Shown here: positions 37,501 to 53,063 of the stretch, in pieces | Layout: every line of letters starts with the position of its first letter | Numbering within the stretch: the stretch's first letter is position 1 | Source of the DNA: Caenorhabditis remanei | Taxonomy: Eukaryota; Nematoda; Chromadorea; Rhabditida; Rhabditidae | NCBI RefSeq assembly: GCF_010183535.1 | Contig: NC_071331.1 | Span: forward strand, 13,082,001-13,146,000 | Length of the DNA stretch: 64,000 nt | Reading direction: 5' to 3' | Program-made: the position numbers and the translations under genes | The notes under the pieces: generated by a model | What the model was told of the DNA's origin: nothing | Seen by the model: only the letters and a program-made list of their open reading frames with translations | Database searches by the model: none

Positions 37501-40500
37501 TCATCGTCTTCGTCTTCATCGTCCTCTTCGATCACATTCAAATCTTTCTGTCCCATCACATCTCCATCTTCCAGATCACTGTGCTCTCCAACGATGTCTT
37601 TCAACTGGAAAAAAAGAAAAATGCGGTGTTTGAAAAGATTTTTGAATTTCTATTACCTCTCCCTTGAACTTCTTCTCAATCTTGGCCACAGCATCCTGTG
37701 CTTCTTTCAGATTTTTCGGCCATCGAAGAGAATTCGCTTTCTTTTTGCGGAACTGACGGCACATTTCAGTGTAGGCGATCTCTACTTCGTATGGGAAACT
37801 GAAAAAAAAATAATTGTTGAGTTCCCTGTTCATATTTGACGCTACATACCTTGTCTGTACATCAGGCATGACCCCGTTCTCTGTCGCTTCTGGATTCGAA
37901 AGCTGCTCCAGTGCTTCTTGATCCCAAGCATCTTTCTTCGTATAATAGTAACGATGGAAGTATGACAAGAAGAATCTCATTTTCAGGCGAGCTTGCCCTT
38001 TTGAGAAGAATTCTCTGACTATTTCCAGAACAGCGCACACCATTCTGATACGGTGGAGATCTTTCCAAGAGTTTTCAGGTTCCGGATAGGAAATCAGTTG
38101 GTAGAGAATCTAGAAATTACAACTAAATTATGAGTAAAAGCAAAAATTGGACAAACCTTCAATATCAAATCCTCATCACAAAGCTCAAAACTGTACAGCT
38201 CTGCAAGATAGACAGCAGCTGAGTGTGCCCATTGGTTGAGGATTCCCGGATTCTCCAGAGAAATTCTGAAAAAGTTGAAAAATTATAAATGTGTTGTTTC
38301 AATTTCTAAATATAAACCTGATCGTTTCTATAGTCGAATCAATGACCGCCATTCCAATCCACTGAAGATGTGGAAGATTACAGAGTCCAGCAATAGCTGA
38401 TGCCACGTGTTGGAGGTTTTCGATAGGAAGAAGCCACGTGGAGGAGAGGTAACGAATTGCGTAGTCTGAGATTTCTGGATCACTCCAATCAAGTCTACGA
38501 ATACATTTTAAGAAGATGTCCACGTTGGATTCATTGATATCCAGAACTATATGACGAATGAATCGTTTCATAGGAGTGTCCTCTTCGTCTAATTTCAAAC
38601 GAAGGCGTTCTTCTTTCGAATCTTCTGGTGGAAGGCAAGTGAAGTACGCATTATCAATGAGCATTGCTTGTCTCTGATCTTTCATTCTATCTCGTTTTGC
38701 CTTCACAACCTCTAACAATCTCTTCATTTTCGCGTGTGATTCAGTGTGTCTGTACAAATAGAGACCTCCGGATTCCATGAAAGTTGCAGTCATTTCAACA
38801 GAATGTCCACGTAGATCATATACAAGTTGTCTCAAACAACTGAGTCCCTCGGCACGAGAAACAACTCCAAATTTCATGAGTTCTGCTATCATCATCACAC
38901 AAACCATTTTTGATTCAACTTTGATCGCAACGGCTGCCGATGATTGTTTCTGTTGTAAGAAGCCACGGAATTTCTCGAGAAGATGGGTCACAATTTCCGT
39001 TGTTAGATCAGGCATCACGTTCTCAAGTGTAGCAATGAGACGAGCATAGAATGGAACGACATCGATTCTAGTCGGTGGAGGGTCAATCATTAGTTTGACA
39101 AGTCGTTTACGGCAACCCTTGTTGTTCAAGTTCGACACAAAGTACTCGGCAGCTTTATCAGTTGAATACTTGCTGACGAGATGATCCAGATCGAGAACGA
39201 ACTTTTGCCATTTGTTAACACCTCGCTCTTCAGATGAATCAGCGGCTTCTTTCAGTAACATCTGAAGATGAGTATCTTCTGGAGTCGTCTCTTTCTCAGA
39301 ATCCATTCTTGGCATTGAAGTTCTCTTCGCATCGACTGCTCCTGCTTCATTGATATTTTCCACATCAATATCTTCGATTCTTTCAGCCATTTTCGCTTTA
39401 CTAAGAGTTCGTTGTTCAGAATCTTTGTAGAGATCTTTCGGAACCATCTGACGAAGATCGATGAGATCTTCATAGAACGCTTTCGTTTCCTCGTCATTCC
39501 ACAACTTGATTGCACCTTCCGCGAGTCGTCTTCCCATTTCCAAATTGGCTGCTTCGTCTTCCTCGTCATCACTTGCTTCTTCCTTCAGCGGTTTCATCTC
39601 GATTCCGACAGCACACCCCAGCTCTAGCGCCTGAAAGCAATCTGTTTTTTTCATTAACTTTTGATAAATTCACCATTTTTCGCAGAGTATCCAGCTCTGC
39701 TTGCAGCTCATTGAACTTAGTTTTTTCCTCATCAGCAGCGTCTCCTCGACTTCTTTCTTGACGTTTGACTCGCTTCATCGCTTTGTTTCGCGCTGAGCAA
39801 ACCTTTTCAGTTTTCGAATAAAGAGATTCATAGTATGATTTGAAGAGCTCGCGAATCGTTTTCTTTTGATCATTGGAAAGTGCAGATGAGGTCGGGAGTT
39901 CGTCTGCAATAAATTTTCAAAAACGAAACATATTTGTTGTTTTACCTTCTTTGACACTAATGGTTTCCGCATCGTCTCCCATCGGAATCGGCACAATATT
40001 TGCTACTTGATAACCGACAGCACGTGAAACTGTAGCCAACAATCCATAGTTAACAAATTCGACTTTATCAGTTTGAATGAGGTAACTGAGAACAGCTCCG
40101 AGTACTTGAAGACCTTCCCGTTCATTGAAAACTCCGCAGAGACAAAGTTCAGCGAGAAAGCTGAATAACATCGATCATCAAGATATCAATTCACAATAAC
40201 TTACATGATATCTACTCTCAACTTAGCTACATTCGTTATTTTGTCACTCTTTTTGACGGGTAGAACCTTCTTGAATTCACCGGCCATTTGTTCACTGAAG
40301 TTTGGATATTTCGCTGATACGGCGAGGCATAATTCTGTGACTTTTGGAATGTCTGACAGTTTCAGTTTGGTTTCAATTATTCCCTGTAAACTGAGACTAT
40401 GAGAAAAGATTACTGTCGAAATTTCTACTCACAGATGCCATTTCTTCAACAAACTTGCTTAAATTCAACTTTGAAAGTTCTTCGATGAGCTGTGGAACCG

Positions 40501-40693
40501 TGGCAGCACTCAATAATTTCACTTTCTTCATAAAACTTGTCGTCTTTTTCAAAGTGGAATCTAAACTACGCAACTCTTTTTCATTATCGAGAACATTTTC
40601 TCGAATTTCAATCATTTTCAGACGAGATTTCTCTTGAAATTCGATTCTCTTTTTCAGTTCCTCCAGCCATGATTTCTCCACTGTGTGATTCAT
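34581..40693 (-). CDS. smg-3: Nonsense-mediated decay factor UPF2 (SMG-3)
   Basis: Bridges UPF1 and UPF3 in nonsense-mediated mRNA decay, cytoplasmic. Twelve exons sum to 3,393 bp, 1,130 aa: 40693-40433, 40383-40205, 40160-39946, 39903-39674, 39630-38318, 38265-38157, 38109-37850, 37798-37657, 37604-37495, 37244-37103, 37062-36978, 34927-34581. The N-terminus is charged and helical, followed by helical MIF4G repeats. The third MIF4G domain includes FYARLIATLENVMPDL and, later, RIRMVCAVLEIVREFFSKGQ and RFFLSYFHRYY, typical of UPF2. An acidic stretch (EEDDEDEDDEN) and a C-terminal DDDDDDDQ plus basic helical segment would correspond to the UPF1-binding end. The ATG follows directly on TTACAG. 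The last intron (34928-36977) is unusually long at 2,050 bp. Confidence 0.93.
34928..36977 (-). other. 2.05-kb last intron of smg-3
   Basis: No gene is firmly supported. On the plus strand around 36428-36485 a short frame reads MCSVALIKFVLVVAMCVCAG, which looks like a signal peptide and is followed by a GTGAGA donor, but no matching downstream exon was found. Otherwise the intron has no recognisable content. Confidence 0.4.
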
Positions 40694-41251
40694 CTGTAAC
40701 AAAAAAAACGGTCAGTAGCATTCCCAACCAAAAGAAAGAAATAAACTATGCATTTCTCAACATTTCTGGGTTTAGTAAGAACGAACACAATTTCTACAAC
40801 ATAATATTATTTTTCCTAACCAAAGAAAGAAGCAGATCGGTGTATATTAACAGAATGGGCTGAAGCCAAGAGGATTTAGAACATTGAGAAGAAAAAACAA
40901 ATATAAAGTTGCAAGGTCGTATAGAGTGAAAGTGGGCGAAAGATCAATGATTTGATGATATTTTGATTGTTGGAAAAGAACAGAGGTAAAATTGTATTTC
41001 TGAAAGAATAAATGCCGTCAGGGAGCTTTCTGAGGACTTGCAGAGAATGAGGACAATAAATTAACCGAGACCTCAATGAGAAATGAAAACAAATAAAAAC
41101 GGACACTTAAAGTTCTGAACAAGAGGCTATTAAATTATAGAAAGCATAGTTGCTAGGTGTATCGTATACAGGAAAGAACAGGGATTTCGGGCAGGAAACA
41201 TCGAGGTAATAAGTTAAAAGAGAACAAAATGAAAATTAAGCTTGAGCATTA
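40694..41251. other. Spacer between smg-3 and hrpf-2
   Basis: Holds the smg-3 upstream region and hrpf-2 3' UTR (both minus strand). About 560 bp separate the genes; no other gene seen. Confidence 0.4.
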
Positions 41252-43810
41252 TTAATATCCTCCTCTACGATCGCCAGCTCCGGCTCCAGATCCCCAACCT
41301 CCATAAGCAGGCTGTTGCTGTTGTGCCCATGCGGACTGTGTGTCTCTCGATTCTCTTTGCCGATCATACGACGCTCCGATAGACGCCCCATAAACAGAAT
41401 TACCAGGAGATCCATAAGCGGAATGAGCGGAATGAGCTGAATAAGCAGGTTGCGCTGCAGTAGTTCCATATCCAGAGTATGTATCCCATGTACCACTGTA
41501 TCCTGCAGTAGCAGTGCTCTGTTCATAAGTTGCAGCACTTGATGCTCCATAACTTCCCCACGGATCTGGAGCTCTTCCATGTGCAGGTGCGGGAGCTCTA
41601 GCTGGAGCTCCACGTGGAGGTGCTGGTTCCCTATCGTATGCTCTTGGAGCTCGTGGACCGTATGGATCTCTTGGCTCTCTGTATGAAGGTGGCATCGCTT
41701 GTGGCCCAGCTCGGTATCCGGTTTCACGTGGAGCTGACCGTTTTCCTCCATTTAGCACTGGATCCAGAGCTGGTTCTGCCAACATGTTTGGTCCGCTTGT
41801 TTCCTTCCAAAGAAGTCGACGCATTGGTCCTGGTGCACCACGAGTATCGAACAGCTCGACATATCTGAAAAGGAATGGTTCAAGAAACTAGAGCTGATGA
41901 ATATATATTTTCGCCAACCTTCTTCCCATCCGCTGATTGTTTTTGCTCAAACCAGCCTGCAAATCATTGTAACTGTCGAACTCAGCAATCGCATCTCCGG
42001 ATGGTCGTCCTGTATCGTTTATACCAAGTTTAATAGAATGGCAGCGTAGAGGTGAGAAGAAAGCTTCAATTGCGTAATGATCAGCATCGTAAGGCAGACC
42101 GCGCATATAAATCTGTGAAACAAAACATAACGATTATTTACTCAAAAGCCAAACGCTTACTCTCAATGGCTCGTCACTGGCACCTCCTTTTCCGTAATCG
42201 CTTCCATATCCTCCTTGATCGTATGAACTGTATCCTCCATAGTCTTGGCGACCGTATGCTCCTTGACTGTATTCATCATAACCGCCCGAATATCCGCCAG
42301 ACCCATATCCGCCGCTTCCACCTCTTGCCTGACCGTATCCGGAATCCGATCTATCCAGAGACATTAACGGGCGAATTCCGGTACGTTCGTACGAACCAGC
42401 AGATGCTAAAATTGTTTGTGAAATATTTAAAATCAGGAAAATTTAAATTACTTGCACCTTTTCCACGCAGAAACATTGGAGAGGATGTGTTCAAAATCTC
42501 TTTTATTTTTTTGGATTTCGAGCGCGAAAGCTGATCGTTGCGAGACCCTCAGCTTTTGGGGGGAGTTCAAATAATGTATTTCAAAACTTTGCAGCTTTCA
42601 AAAAGTGCTGATTGTTTCGTGATTTCTGAATATATGAGCGAAGAAGTAGAAAATTGGCTTTTTTTTTTAAAGATTTTGAACACTTCTTCACAACACTTCG
42701 CAGGCTTAAGTTGCTACAAAAACAAAAAAAATTCTTACATCCTCCTCCTTTGGCACGATTCAACTCAACCATGCTTGACATGAATACTTCGATATATCTG
42801 TAAAATAAACGTTTTATTTTCATAACATTATGATGAAACATTCTCCAACTACCACGAGCAGCAATGATGCGACGCCATTACCAACGATACCCACCTCGTT
42901 CCCATGTGCCTGTTATTGTATTCCATTGCTGCCTCGGCTGCTGCTTGCGTTGCAAATCGAACAAACGCCTCCCCAGATGGTCGCGATCTCGGCCCACCCG
43001 TCCCGCCGATAACAATTTCTGCCGGTAGTGGTTCTAGCCCTGCATGACCCATAGTAAATACTAATGATTTAGAAAGGGGGAGTTATTTGGAACCCAAAAA
43101 TATCAACCTTCAGCAGGTGAAATTGTGAAAAAAACTCTGATATTATATACTCACCATCGAAAAACTGATTAATATCTTCTTCTTTGCACGACCATGGAAT
43201 TCCACGTAGACGAACAACATGATTCTCTTCGCCGTTTCCATCTGGATCAGGACGAAACTCAAACTCACCTTCAACATCAGTGACTGAGAAAACTAAAATG
43301 TTTAAGTTGTTTTCTTGTTGTCCAATTAAAAACTCACTCTCAATATATCGATTACTCATTTCTTTTCTATCATTCTCCATAGCTTTTCCAGCATCATCTT
43401 GAGTTTTGAACTCGACATATGCTTCTCCATTTGGACGACCTGTGGTGCAAACAAATTTCACTCGTTTGACTCCCAAGCCCGAGAAAAATTCTTGTATATC
43501 TTTTTCAGTCGCATTGAAGGGAAGACCACGAAGTCGAACGTATTGCCCTTTTAGTGGAGGTCCGGAAGAAATTTTGTTTGGAACTGGAGAAGAATGGTTC
43601 GTTTCAACAATTTCAGATGTCTCTTGTTGTGCTTCTTCTTTCACGGGAACTGCCTCTTCTTCTGTAACAATAACAATATTTTAATACTTGTAATGCAAGA
43701 AATTTACCTTTCTTTTCAGCCTCAACTTTAACTTCCGCGCCTTCTACATTCAAAGAAATTGTGGCAGCTTGCGGTGCTTCCGCCGATGGTTGTGTTGTTT
43801 CTTCCGACAT
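41252..43810 (-). CDS. hrpf-2: hnRNP F/H family RNA-binding protein (three quasi-RRMs)
   Basis: RNA-binding protein of the hnRNP F/H/GRSF1 family, which binds G-tracts and regulates splicing. Starts MSEETTQPSAEAPQAATISL at 43810. qRRM1 is YVRLRGLPFNATEKDIQEFF with RPNGEAYVEF; qRRM2 is HVVRLRGIPWSCKEEDINQF with RPSGEAFVRF; qRRM3 is IYMRGLPYDADHYAIEAFF with RPSGDAIAEF. The RLRGLP and GEA(Y/F)VxF motifs mark quasi-RRMs. Between qRRM2 and qRRM3 is a Gly/Tyr linker (GYGSGGYSGGYDEYSQG). The C-terminus is Ala/Pro/Tyr-rich low complexity ending in GAGAGDRRGGY. Six or more introns. Identified as the C. elegans hrpf-2 orthologue by family and neighbours. Confidence 0.9.
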
Positions 43811-44378
43811 ATTGAAGAAACCTGTAAAAATTCAATAAATATCGATTTTTGGAGAAAATAAATTATTTCAGTGTCTAGAAAATAGATTAATTAATCGTAA
43901 ATAAATTGTTCAAATAGAAAATAAATAGTAAAACAGTGTTCATTTATGGAAATTACCGATTTTTCGTGAGAAAATTTTATTTGAAAAATATCTGCTCGCA
44001 TTGGAGCGCGTTTGCATCTCTTACACCAAACACCCGATTCGACGACATATTGCGGACTTTGTCTCCAACATTTTTTGCTGAAAAGAAAAGGAAAACTAGA
44101 CAATCAATCATGTTGTGATGTTAACCTGATAAATCGCCGACAACTTCGTTGTATAAAAGAAAGCAAAGACCTAGAAGCAAATACAAACTGATAGGACAGT
44201 AACATGGGAGAAACGAGAGAAAACTGCGTATCCGTTTGTTTTTTGTTAGGTTTTCCATCACGGAGTGTTGATTAGGATCGGATAACTAGCATAGGCGTAT
44301 CGGATGTTTAGAAAACTGTTGAAAAACTGAACAATATAAAAGGGAAGATGGGAAACAACGAAATCGACGGCTTTAGCA
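43811..44378. other. Divergent promoter region, hrpf-2 and collagen
   Basis: About 570 bp between two divergent starts. A TATA-like ATATAAAAGG lies at about 44334-44343, some 36 bp before the collagen ATG, as usual for cuticle collagens. A CAG acceptor just upstream of the hrpf-2 ATG is not obvious. Confidence 0.5.
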
Positions 44379-45324
44379 ATGGAGGTTGAGACTCGTGTCA
44401 AAGCGTATAGATTCGTGGCTTATGCCGCTGTTACTTTCAGTGTTGTTGCAGTTCTTTCGGTGAGTTTTCATCTAGAAATCTATCAAAATTAAATTGATTT
44501 TTCTCTAGGTCTGCATCACACTTCCAATGGTCTACAACTACGTGTCTCACGTGAAAAAGTCCATTCATCACGAGATCCGCTATTGTAAGGGATCAGCCAA
44601 GGACATTCTCACCGAAGTTTCTTCGATCCGCTCGAACCGTACCGCCCGTCAAGCGTCCTATGGAGATTCTGGTGCTGCTGGATCCTCTGCTGGTGCCTCT
44701 GGAGGATCATGCTCCGGGTGTTGCCTTCCAGGACCAGCTGGCCCAGTTGGTAATCCTGGTAAACCAGGACGCCCAGGAAAGCCAGGAGTAGCTGGACTTC
44801 CTGGAAACCCAGGACGTCCACCACAGGCTCCATGTGAACCAATCACTCCACCACCATGTAAGCCATGCCCACAAGGACCACCCGGAACTCAAGGACCACC
44901 AGGACCACCAGGAGATGCTGGACTCGATGGACAACCAGGAGGACCAGGACAAGATGGACAACCAGGACAACCGGGACCAAAGGGTCCACCAGGAGTCAAC
45001 GGGCAACCAGGAGCACCAGGACAAGATGGAAATCCAGGACAAGATGCACCATCGGAGCCATTGATTCCAGGAGAGCCAGGAGCACCAGGAGAGCCAGGAC
45101 CACAAGGACCACCAGGACAAGCTGGAACTCCAGGACAGAATGGACAACCAGGACAACCTGGACCAAAGGGACCACCAGGACAACCAGGTCAACCAGGATC
45201 TGATGGAAACCCAGGATCAGCAGGACAAGCTGGAGAAGCAGGAAGTGCTGGAGAGAAGGGAATCTGTCCAAAGTACTGCGCTATCGATGGAGGAATTTTC
45301 TTCGAGGACGGAACCCGAAGATAA
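44379..45324 (+). CDS. Cuticle collagen, 298 aa
   Basis: Secreted cuticle structural protein. Exon 1 (44379-44459) reads [20 protein letters not shown]; exon 2 (44509-45324) completes the protein. SNRTARQ gives a processing site, GGSCSGCC the first cysteine cluster, then Gly-X-Y blocks broken by [14 protein letters not shown] and a SEPLIP segment, ending [19 protein letters not shown]. Gene structure, intron position and both ends match the collagen at 29045-30011, so the two are recent paralogues now 14 kb apart in opposite orientation. Differences are concentrated in the spacer after the processing site and in the number of triplets. Confidence 0.93.
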
Positions 45325-45848
45325 AAAATTGATAATAAGCGAACTGTGTTTGTATATCTGTTCTTTTGAAACTGTGAAACTAGAAATTCTTTTTGCGAAT
45401 GGATTTGTAATGAAGCGAAACGTTGTACAGTGAGAGTTTACTAGTGTTGTCAAAGTAATTTTAATAATAAATAATATTTATCGACAGAGAGACAAAAGAA
45501 GAAGAAACTGCACATACAATTAAACTAACTTCAAGTTGGAAATTCTCGAAAAAGGGACAAATTTGAAAGGCTCCTAGCGGTGATATACCGCGAAAATGAA
45601 ACAAAAAATGGAGGCGAGCGATATGGAAGTTTTCCGGAAAAAAGAAGAGAAAAAACTCAGAAAATCTATTACACAAATTTGTATCGTTGATTGGGAAAAG
45701 TGGGTCAAACCGAGAGAAGTGGAGTGGAATTTGAAAAATTCAAATTAGTAGAAACAAAAGAATTCTGAAAACCCGCACGTGGCATGAGAGAAAAAGAGGG
45801 AAAGAGATATTTTTAAAAAAAATTGGAAAAGGAGAAAAATGAAAAAGA
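45325..45848. other. Convergent 3' ends of collagen and shl-1
   Basis: AATAAT and ATAATAAAT words near 45466-45476 could serve as poly(A) signals for the collagen. No gene seen. Confidence 0.4.
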
Positions 45849-48737
<2,889 letters not shown>

Positions 48738-49593
48738 TCTGAAGAAGGAGGAGACGACGGATTATGATAGTTTGTGTTTCTTCTATTCAGGAGGAGTATT
48801 ATGGATCTCTCTTGGTGTAGTTCTGAAAAATTAATCAATATTTGGGTAAGGATGGAAATAAGAAAATGAAATGAGGATAAAGAAATTAACAAAATAATAT
48901 ATTCTCATATAATCTGATCAAACTTATAGTAATATAGAAACAGATAAGAGTTTTGAAGAGTAAAGATCGCTTCATCAACACTTGGGATACCGTTTCTACA
49001 GGTAGTTGAATCTATTACTATTTGTTTCTGAGTTTGATAGCTCCACAAGTCTCTCGAAACTTTGAAAAGAAAGAACATTTCCGAACGAACTTTCCTACCT
49101 TTGAGAACTACTATAAAACTAGGTTCAAGGTTTGTAAAGTGCACTTTTTGGAACAAGAAACAAGAAACGTTTTTTCCAAGAAAGAGTACTTTTAAAACAT
49201 CGGTTCCTCGAGTTTCCAACTTTAAACTTTCCCTCTCCTGCAACAAAAAAAACAAAGGTTTTCGTGCAGGCATACACCAATTTCGATGGTTTCTTTGGCG
49301 CGGACCCCTTCTCGGCGGGTGACGACGTGGTAGCTCAAATTACCCGTAAACGACGACGACGACGTCGGTCGAGAAGCAAGAAGCCGTGGGACAAAAGGGG
49401 ATGTGTAAAGGGGAAAAAAGAAAAAAGGAAAGGGAAGAAGTGTTACATTTCCAATTTCACACTTTTCCTCTTCTTCTTCAATTTTATCCAATTTTGTGTA
49501 AAGAGCCCCCTGAAGGCTCGCGGGCTCCTTGAGTCAAAGGAAGAGAAGAAGAAAACGATAGACAAAATTGGATAGCAAAAAGTCGTCGTTTCT

Positions 49594-49621
49594 TCTGAAG
49601 ACGTACGGGGACGTCTTCAGA
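49594..49621. repeat. Perfect hairpin, 11-bp stem
   Basis: TCTGAAGACGT (49594-49604) is followed by a 6-base loop and its exact reverse complement ACGTCTTCAGA (49611-49621). A run of GA repeats starts immediately after. Function unknown. Confidence 0.7.
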
Positions 49622-52600
49622 CGAGAGAGAGAGAGAGAGAATGAAACTCGATATTCAATTTTTGCGAGAGGAGATGACTTGCTCTCCTCGATTTTTTGTG
49701 CTTATTTCGGTGAGGATTGAATTGGATAAAGAGAAAAAGAAGAGAAAGAAAAAAGAGAAAGGAAATTGAGAAGAACAACACAAAAATGAATAGAATGATG
49801 TAGAGAGAGAGGACAAAATAAGGTCAACTTTCAAGTTTTTTCTGGAAATGACGATAGTTTTTGTGGAAAAGTAGATCAGAATGTTATAAATATATGTTCT
49901 ATTTCTGACAAGTGTTCTCTAAAACATATGTATTCCTGTTTCAGGTTGTGCTGATTGTGTAGTTTTATATTTCCAAAATAGTCGCATAGTTTCTGACGAT
50001 CGTCAGTTTTTCTCGTTACAGTCCCACAACAGGACTGATTGATTTCTCATGATCTTAAAATTTCCAGCTTTGATTTTTCTTTTCAGGTGTTCTATGCACA
50101 TTAACTTTAATCAATATGCAGACTAGGACGTAAGATGGAAACTGGGTTCGATTCAGGAAAATTCGTGTTTCGAACTGTTTTCAATTGGCACAGAGCTAAA
50201 CAATTTTATTAGCTCTGGTTTGATTTATTTTAGAAAAAAAATCGAGCAAAAACTGTTTTCAGAAGTTCTTTCTCACAAAATCAGAAAATTAAACTTCCCA
50301 CAAGATAACTTTCTTTATTAATTAGCTGAATCAGTTAAAAAGTAAAATTTTCTGTTGGATTTTATTCTCAGCATTACTGAACAAGCTTTCAAATAACAAT
50401 TGATCTCACATTCTAAAACTTTATGTCTCTCATAAAATGACACTTTTTGAGAGTTCTTGAACTGAATCACTTCAAAAACAAGAAGAAGTAGCACACCAGT
50501 ATCCAAAGCAACTCCCGTAGAACTTTTTCCGAAAGTATCAAAACTAGAAACACGGAAGAAAACAAGAGAAAATATTGCAGTTAATGAACCTAACAAACTT
50601 TCCCACCCCTATTCCGTTTCACTTTTTCTTCTCAACTCTATTTCTCTCATTCTTCACCTCTAAATGGGCGGTCTCTATCTGAAAGAAGGTCAAAATATCA
50701 GAGAACAGTGTCATATAATCTAGTTTGAACTGATTAGACGAAATGTTTGCTATTGATAAACTGCACGGATAACACGAGATATTTAGGTATATAGAATATG
50801 AAGCAGTACAGTTTTGGAAGTTCATCTCTTAACCAGAATTCCACTGGCTTAATCACAAAATGTTGAATATGGAACATCCGTTTTTACATTTATTTTTAAT
50901 AGAAACGACATGAAACTGGCATGTAAATAGACCTAGAGGAACAGTTTTCAATTTTTTTGTTTCCAAATTACAGTCAATAGGCTAAACACCGTTGGTTCAC
51001 CTGTCTTACGGTAACTCAGCTGTAATGAATAGCAGCTGTAATGAATAAAGACAAATGATCATTGATGACGGGAGAGACGACAAAAAATTGGTGTTGTGGA
51101 TATAAATATTTGAGAATAAGAAAAAGGAAACAGCCATAAGAGAATGACTCTTGACTACGATTAGAAGAGACAGCGGAAGGGACGAATGAAAAGAAGAAGA
51201 GAGAAAAACGACAGAAACGGAGTCAGTGGATAATCACCGGAAAACCAGGCAAATTTGGGGCGCCAGAATCACGAAAATAACCAGAAGAGGAAGAGAAAGA
51301 GAGCTCAAGGAGGGTCTCTACGGGATGGAAGGATTAAGGGAAGATCTGAAGGATTTGAAGGATCAGTGAGAAATGTTGGGAATGTTTTCGAGAGGAAATG
51401 AAACATCGAACAGAAAATAATAGTAATATATGTTTCAGATTCAGAAAGTTATTAAGAGTATATACAAACAGAAGATGTTATGGAATGTTATCTGAGAGGT
51501 TGAATAAAAAGTTGAGACCGTAACCCGAAACTGGCAAAACGTCTGTAAGAGATTCTGATAAAAATTGCATTCTTATTTGATGTAACTTCATTTAGGAACT
51601 GTTATGAAGAGAATTACAAAACCTACTTCAATTTTCAAAGGTAACAGCAACAAACAAAAAACTAATAATTAGCGGAAACCGCCTCCCTTTATATAGTGGT
51701 ATTCCATGTTCCTTAATATAAAATATATTTCATGTTCTCATTAATAATAAAAATAGTATAATCCCAAAGGGCGATTGATTCGATACGAAAACAAACTGTA
51801 TAGTAGTCGAAATTTATGACGGAATTATCAATAACAAGTCTTCTTCTTCATTTCAAATAGAATTCTTGAAAACAATCTGTGAAAAAAAGGAAAATAAGAG
51901 GAAGAAAGAGTAAAAAGCAGGTGAGGAAGAGGAGGAAATAACCATGGCAACACCTCTGATAAGAGCTTTTATGTGAGGGGGATATCTGTCATTTTCATTT
52001 TTCGAAAGAATTTTAGAATTTAGGAGAACTCGTTATTGTTACGAAGAAGATGGAGAAGAAGAAGGGAATAAAATGTAATTCTTTTCTATTGTACTCTCGA
52101 CTCAAAAAGAGAGAAAAAGGGATTAATCTGATCAGTTGAACAATATAAAGTAGGAAAAGAAAGAAAAGGATGGAGAATATTTCATAAATAGAGAGATTTG
52201 GGGAGAAACGAGGAGCTTAAGACTTGTGGTTGGAGACGAAGAGATTATGTTTATCAGGTGATTAGAAGTGATATTTGGAAAAGTATTAGTTTCGAAAATG
52301 TATGATTTGGGGCATATGTGGAAATGATCAGATGTGGAGGAGGGGATAATGGATATGTATACGAATACGGATAATTTGAACCATGTTGGATGATTTCTGA
52401 TTTAGGGTTAAAAGATTCTGTGAATTATACAATATTTTAAGAGAGCCTTAAAATTTGTGAAGAAACCGCTTCGTTCTGAATAATAAGAGTTCACCAGATC
52501 GAAAAAAACATACATTTCGAAACAGAAGAATAATGTAATTGCCATTTATACTACAGCATTTCAGATCCAAATTTTCAGAGCTCAGCACTCTCAGCCGTAC

Positions 52601-52763
52601 CGATAAAGAGTTAATAGTTGAAAAGTAGCTATAAACCTTATTTTTGTGTAAGTCTTTTGTAAAGTGCCTACTTTGAAACAGTGCCATATTTTGTTCATGA
52701 TCCTCAGTTTTCTAAATTGTTGATAACCTCTTTTCGGTAACCGAATGATTGAAAAAAGCATGC

Positions 52764-53063
52764 TTGTCAAGGCCCAACCCGGCAAGACCCGGCAAGGCCC
52801 GAAGTCCCGGGCCGGGCCGGGCCGGTAGGAAATGTTCAAGGCCCGGCTTCAAAAAATGATCCTTTTTTTCCCAAATTTTTTTAAAAGTTTTAAAAAAATT
52901 TTTATCGAAAATGTGGCCATTTCGATTTTTCAGATTTTCTTCTAATTCTGAATGATAGTCGAAAATTTAACTTTTTGGCAAAAAAAATTCAAAAAAATTT
53001 GATTTTTGAACTTTGGCGCCAATTTCCCGGGCCTTCGGGCCGGCCCGGGCCGAGCCTTGACAA
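52764..53063. repeat. 300-bp palindromic repeat with GC-rich arms
   Basis: Begins TTGTCAAGG and ends CCTTGACAA. The arms are made of GGCCCGG/CCGGGCC words (e.g. GGGCCGGGCCGGGCC at 52809-52823 and CGGGCCGGCCCGGGCC near 53036-53051) around an AT-rich core. Same class as 31053-31220. Likely a dispersed non-autonomous element. Confidence 0.75.

Noticed and set aside
44609..45271. Minus-strand and alternate frames within the second collagen
   Set aside because: Same artefact of the collagen triplet repeat.
50135..50165. GGGTTCGATTC resembling a tRNA B box
   Set aside because: The bases on either side do not form a T stem and no acceptor or anticodon stem fits.
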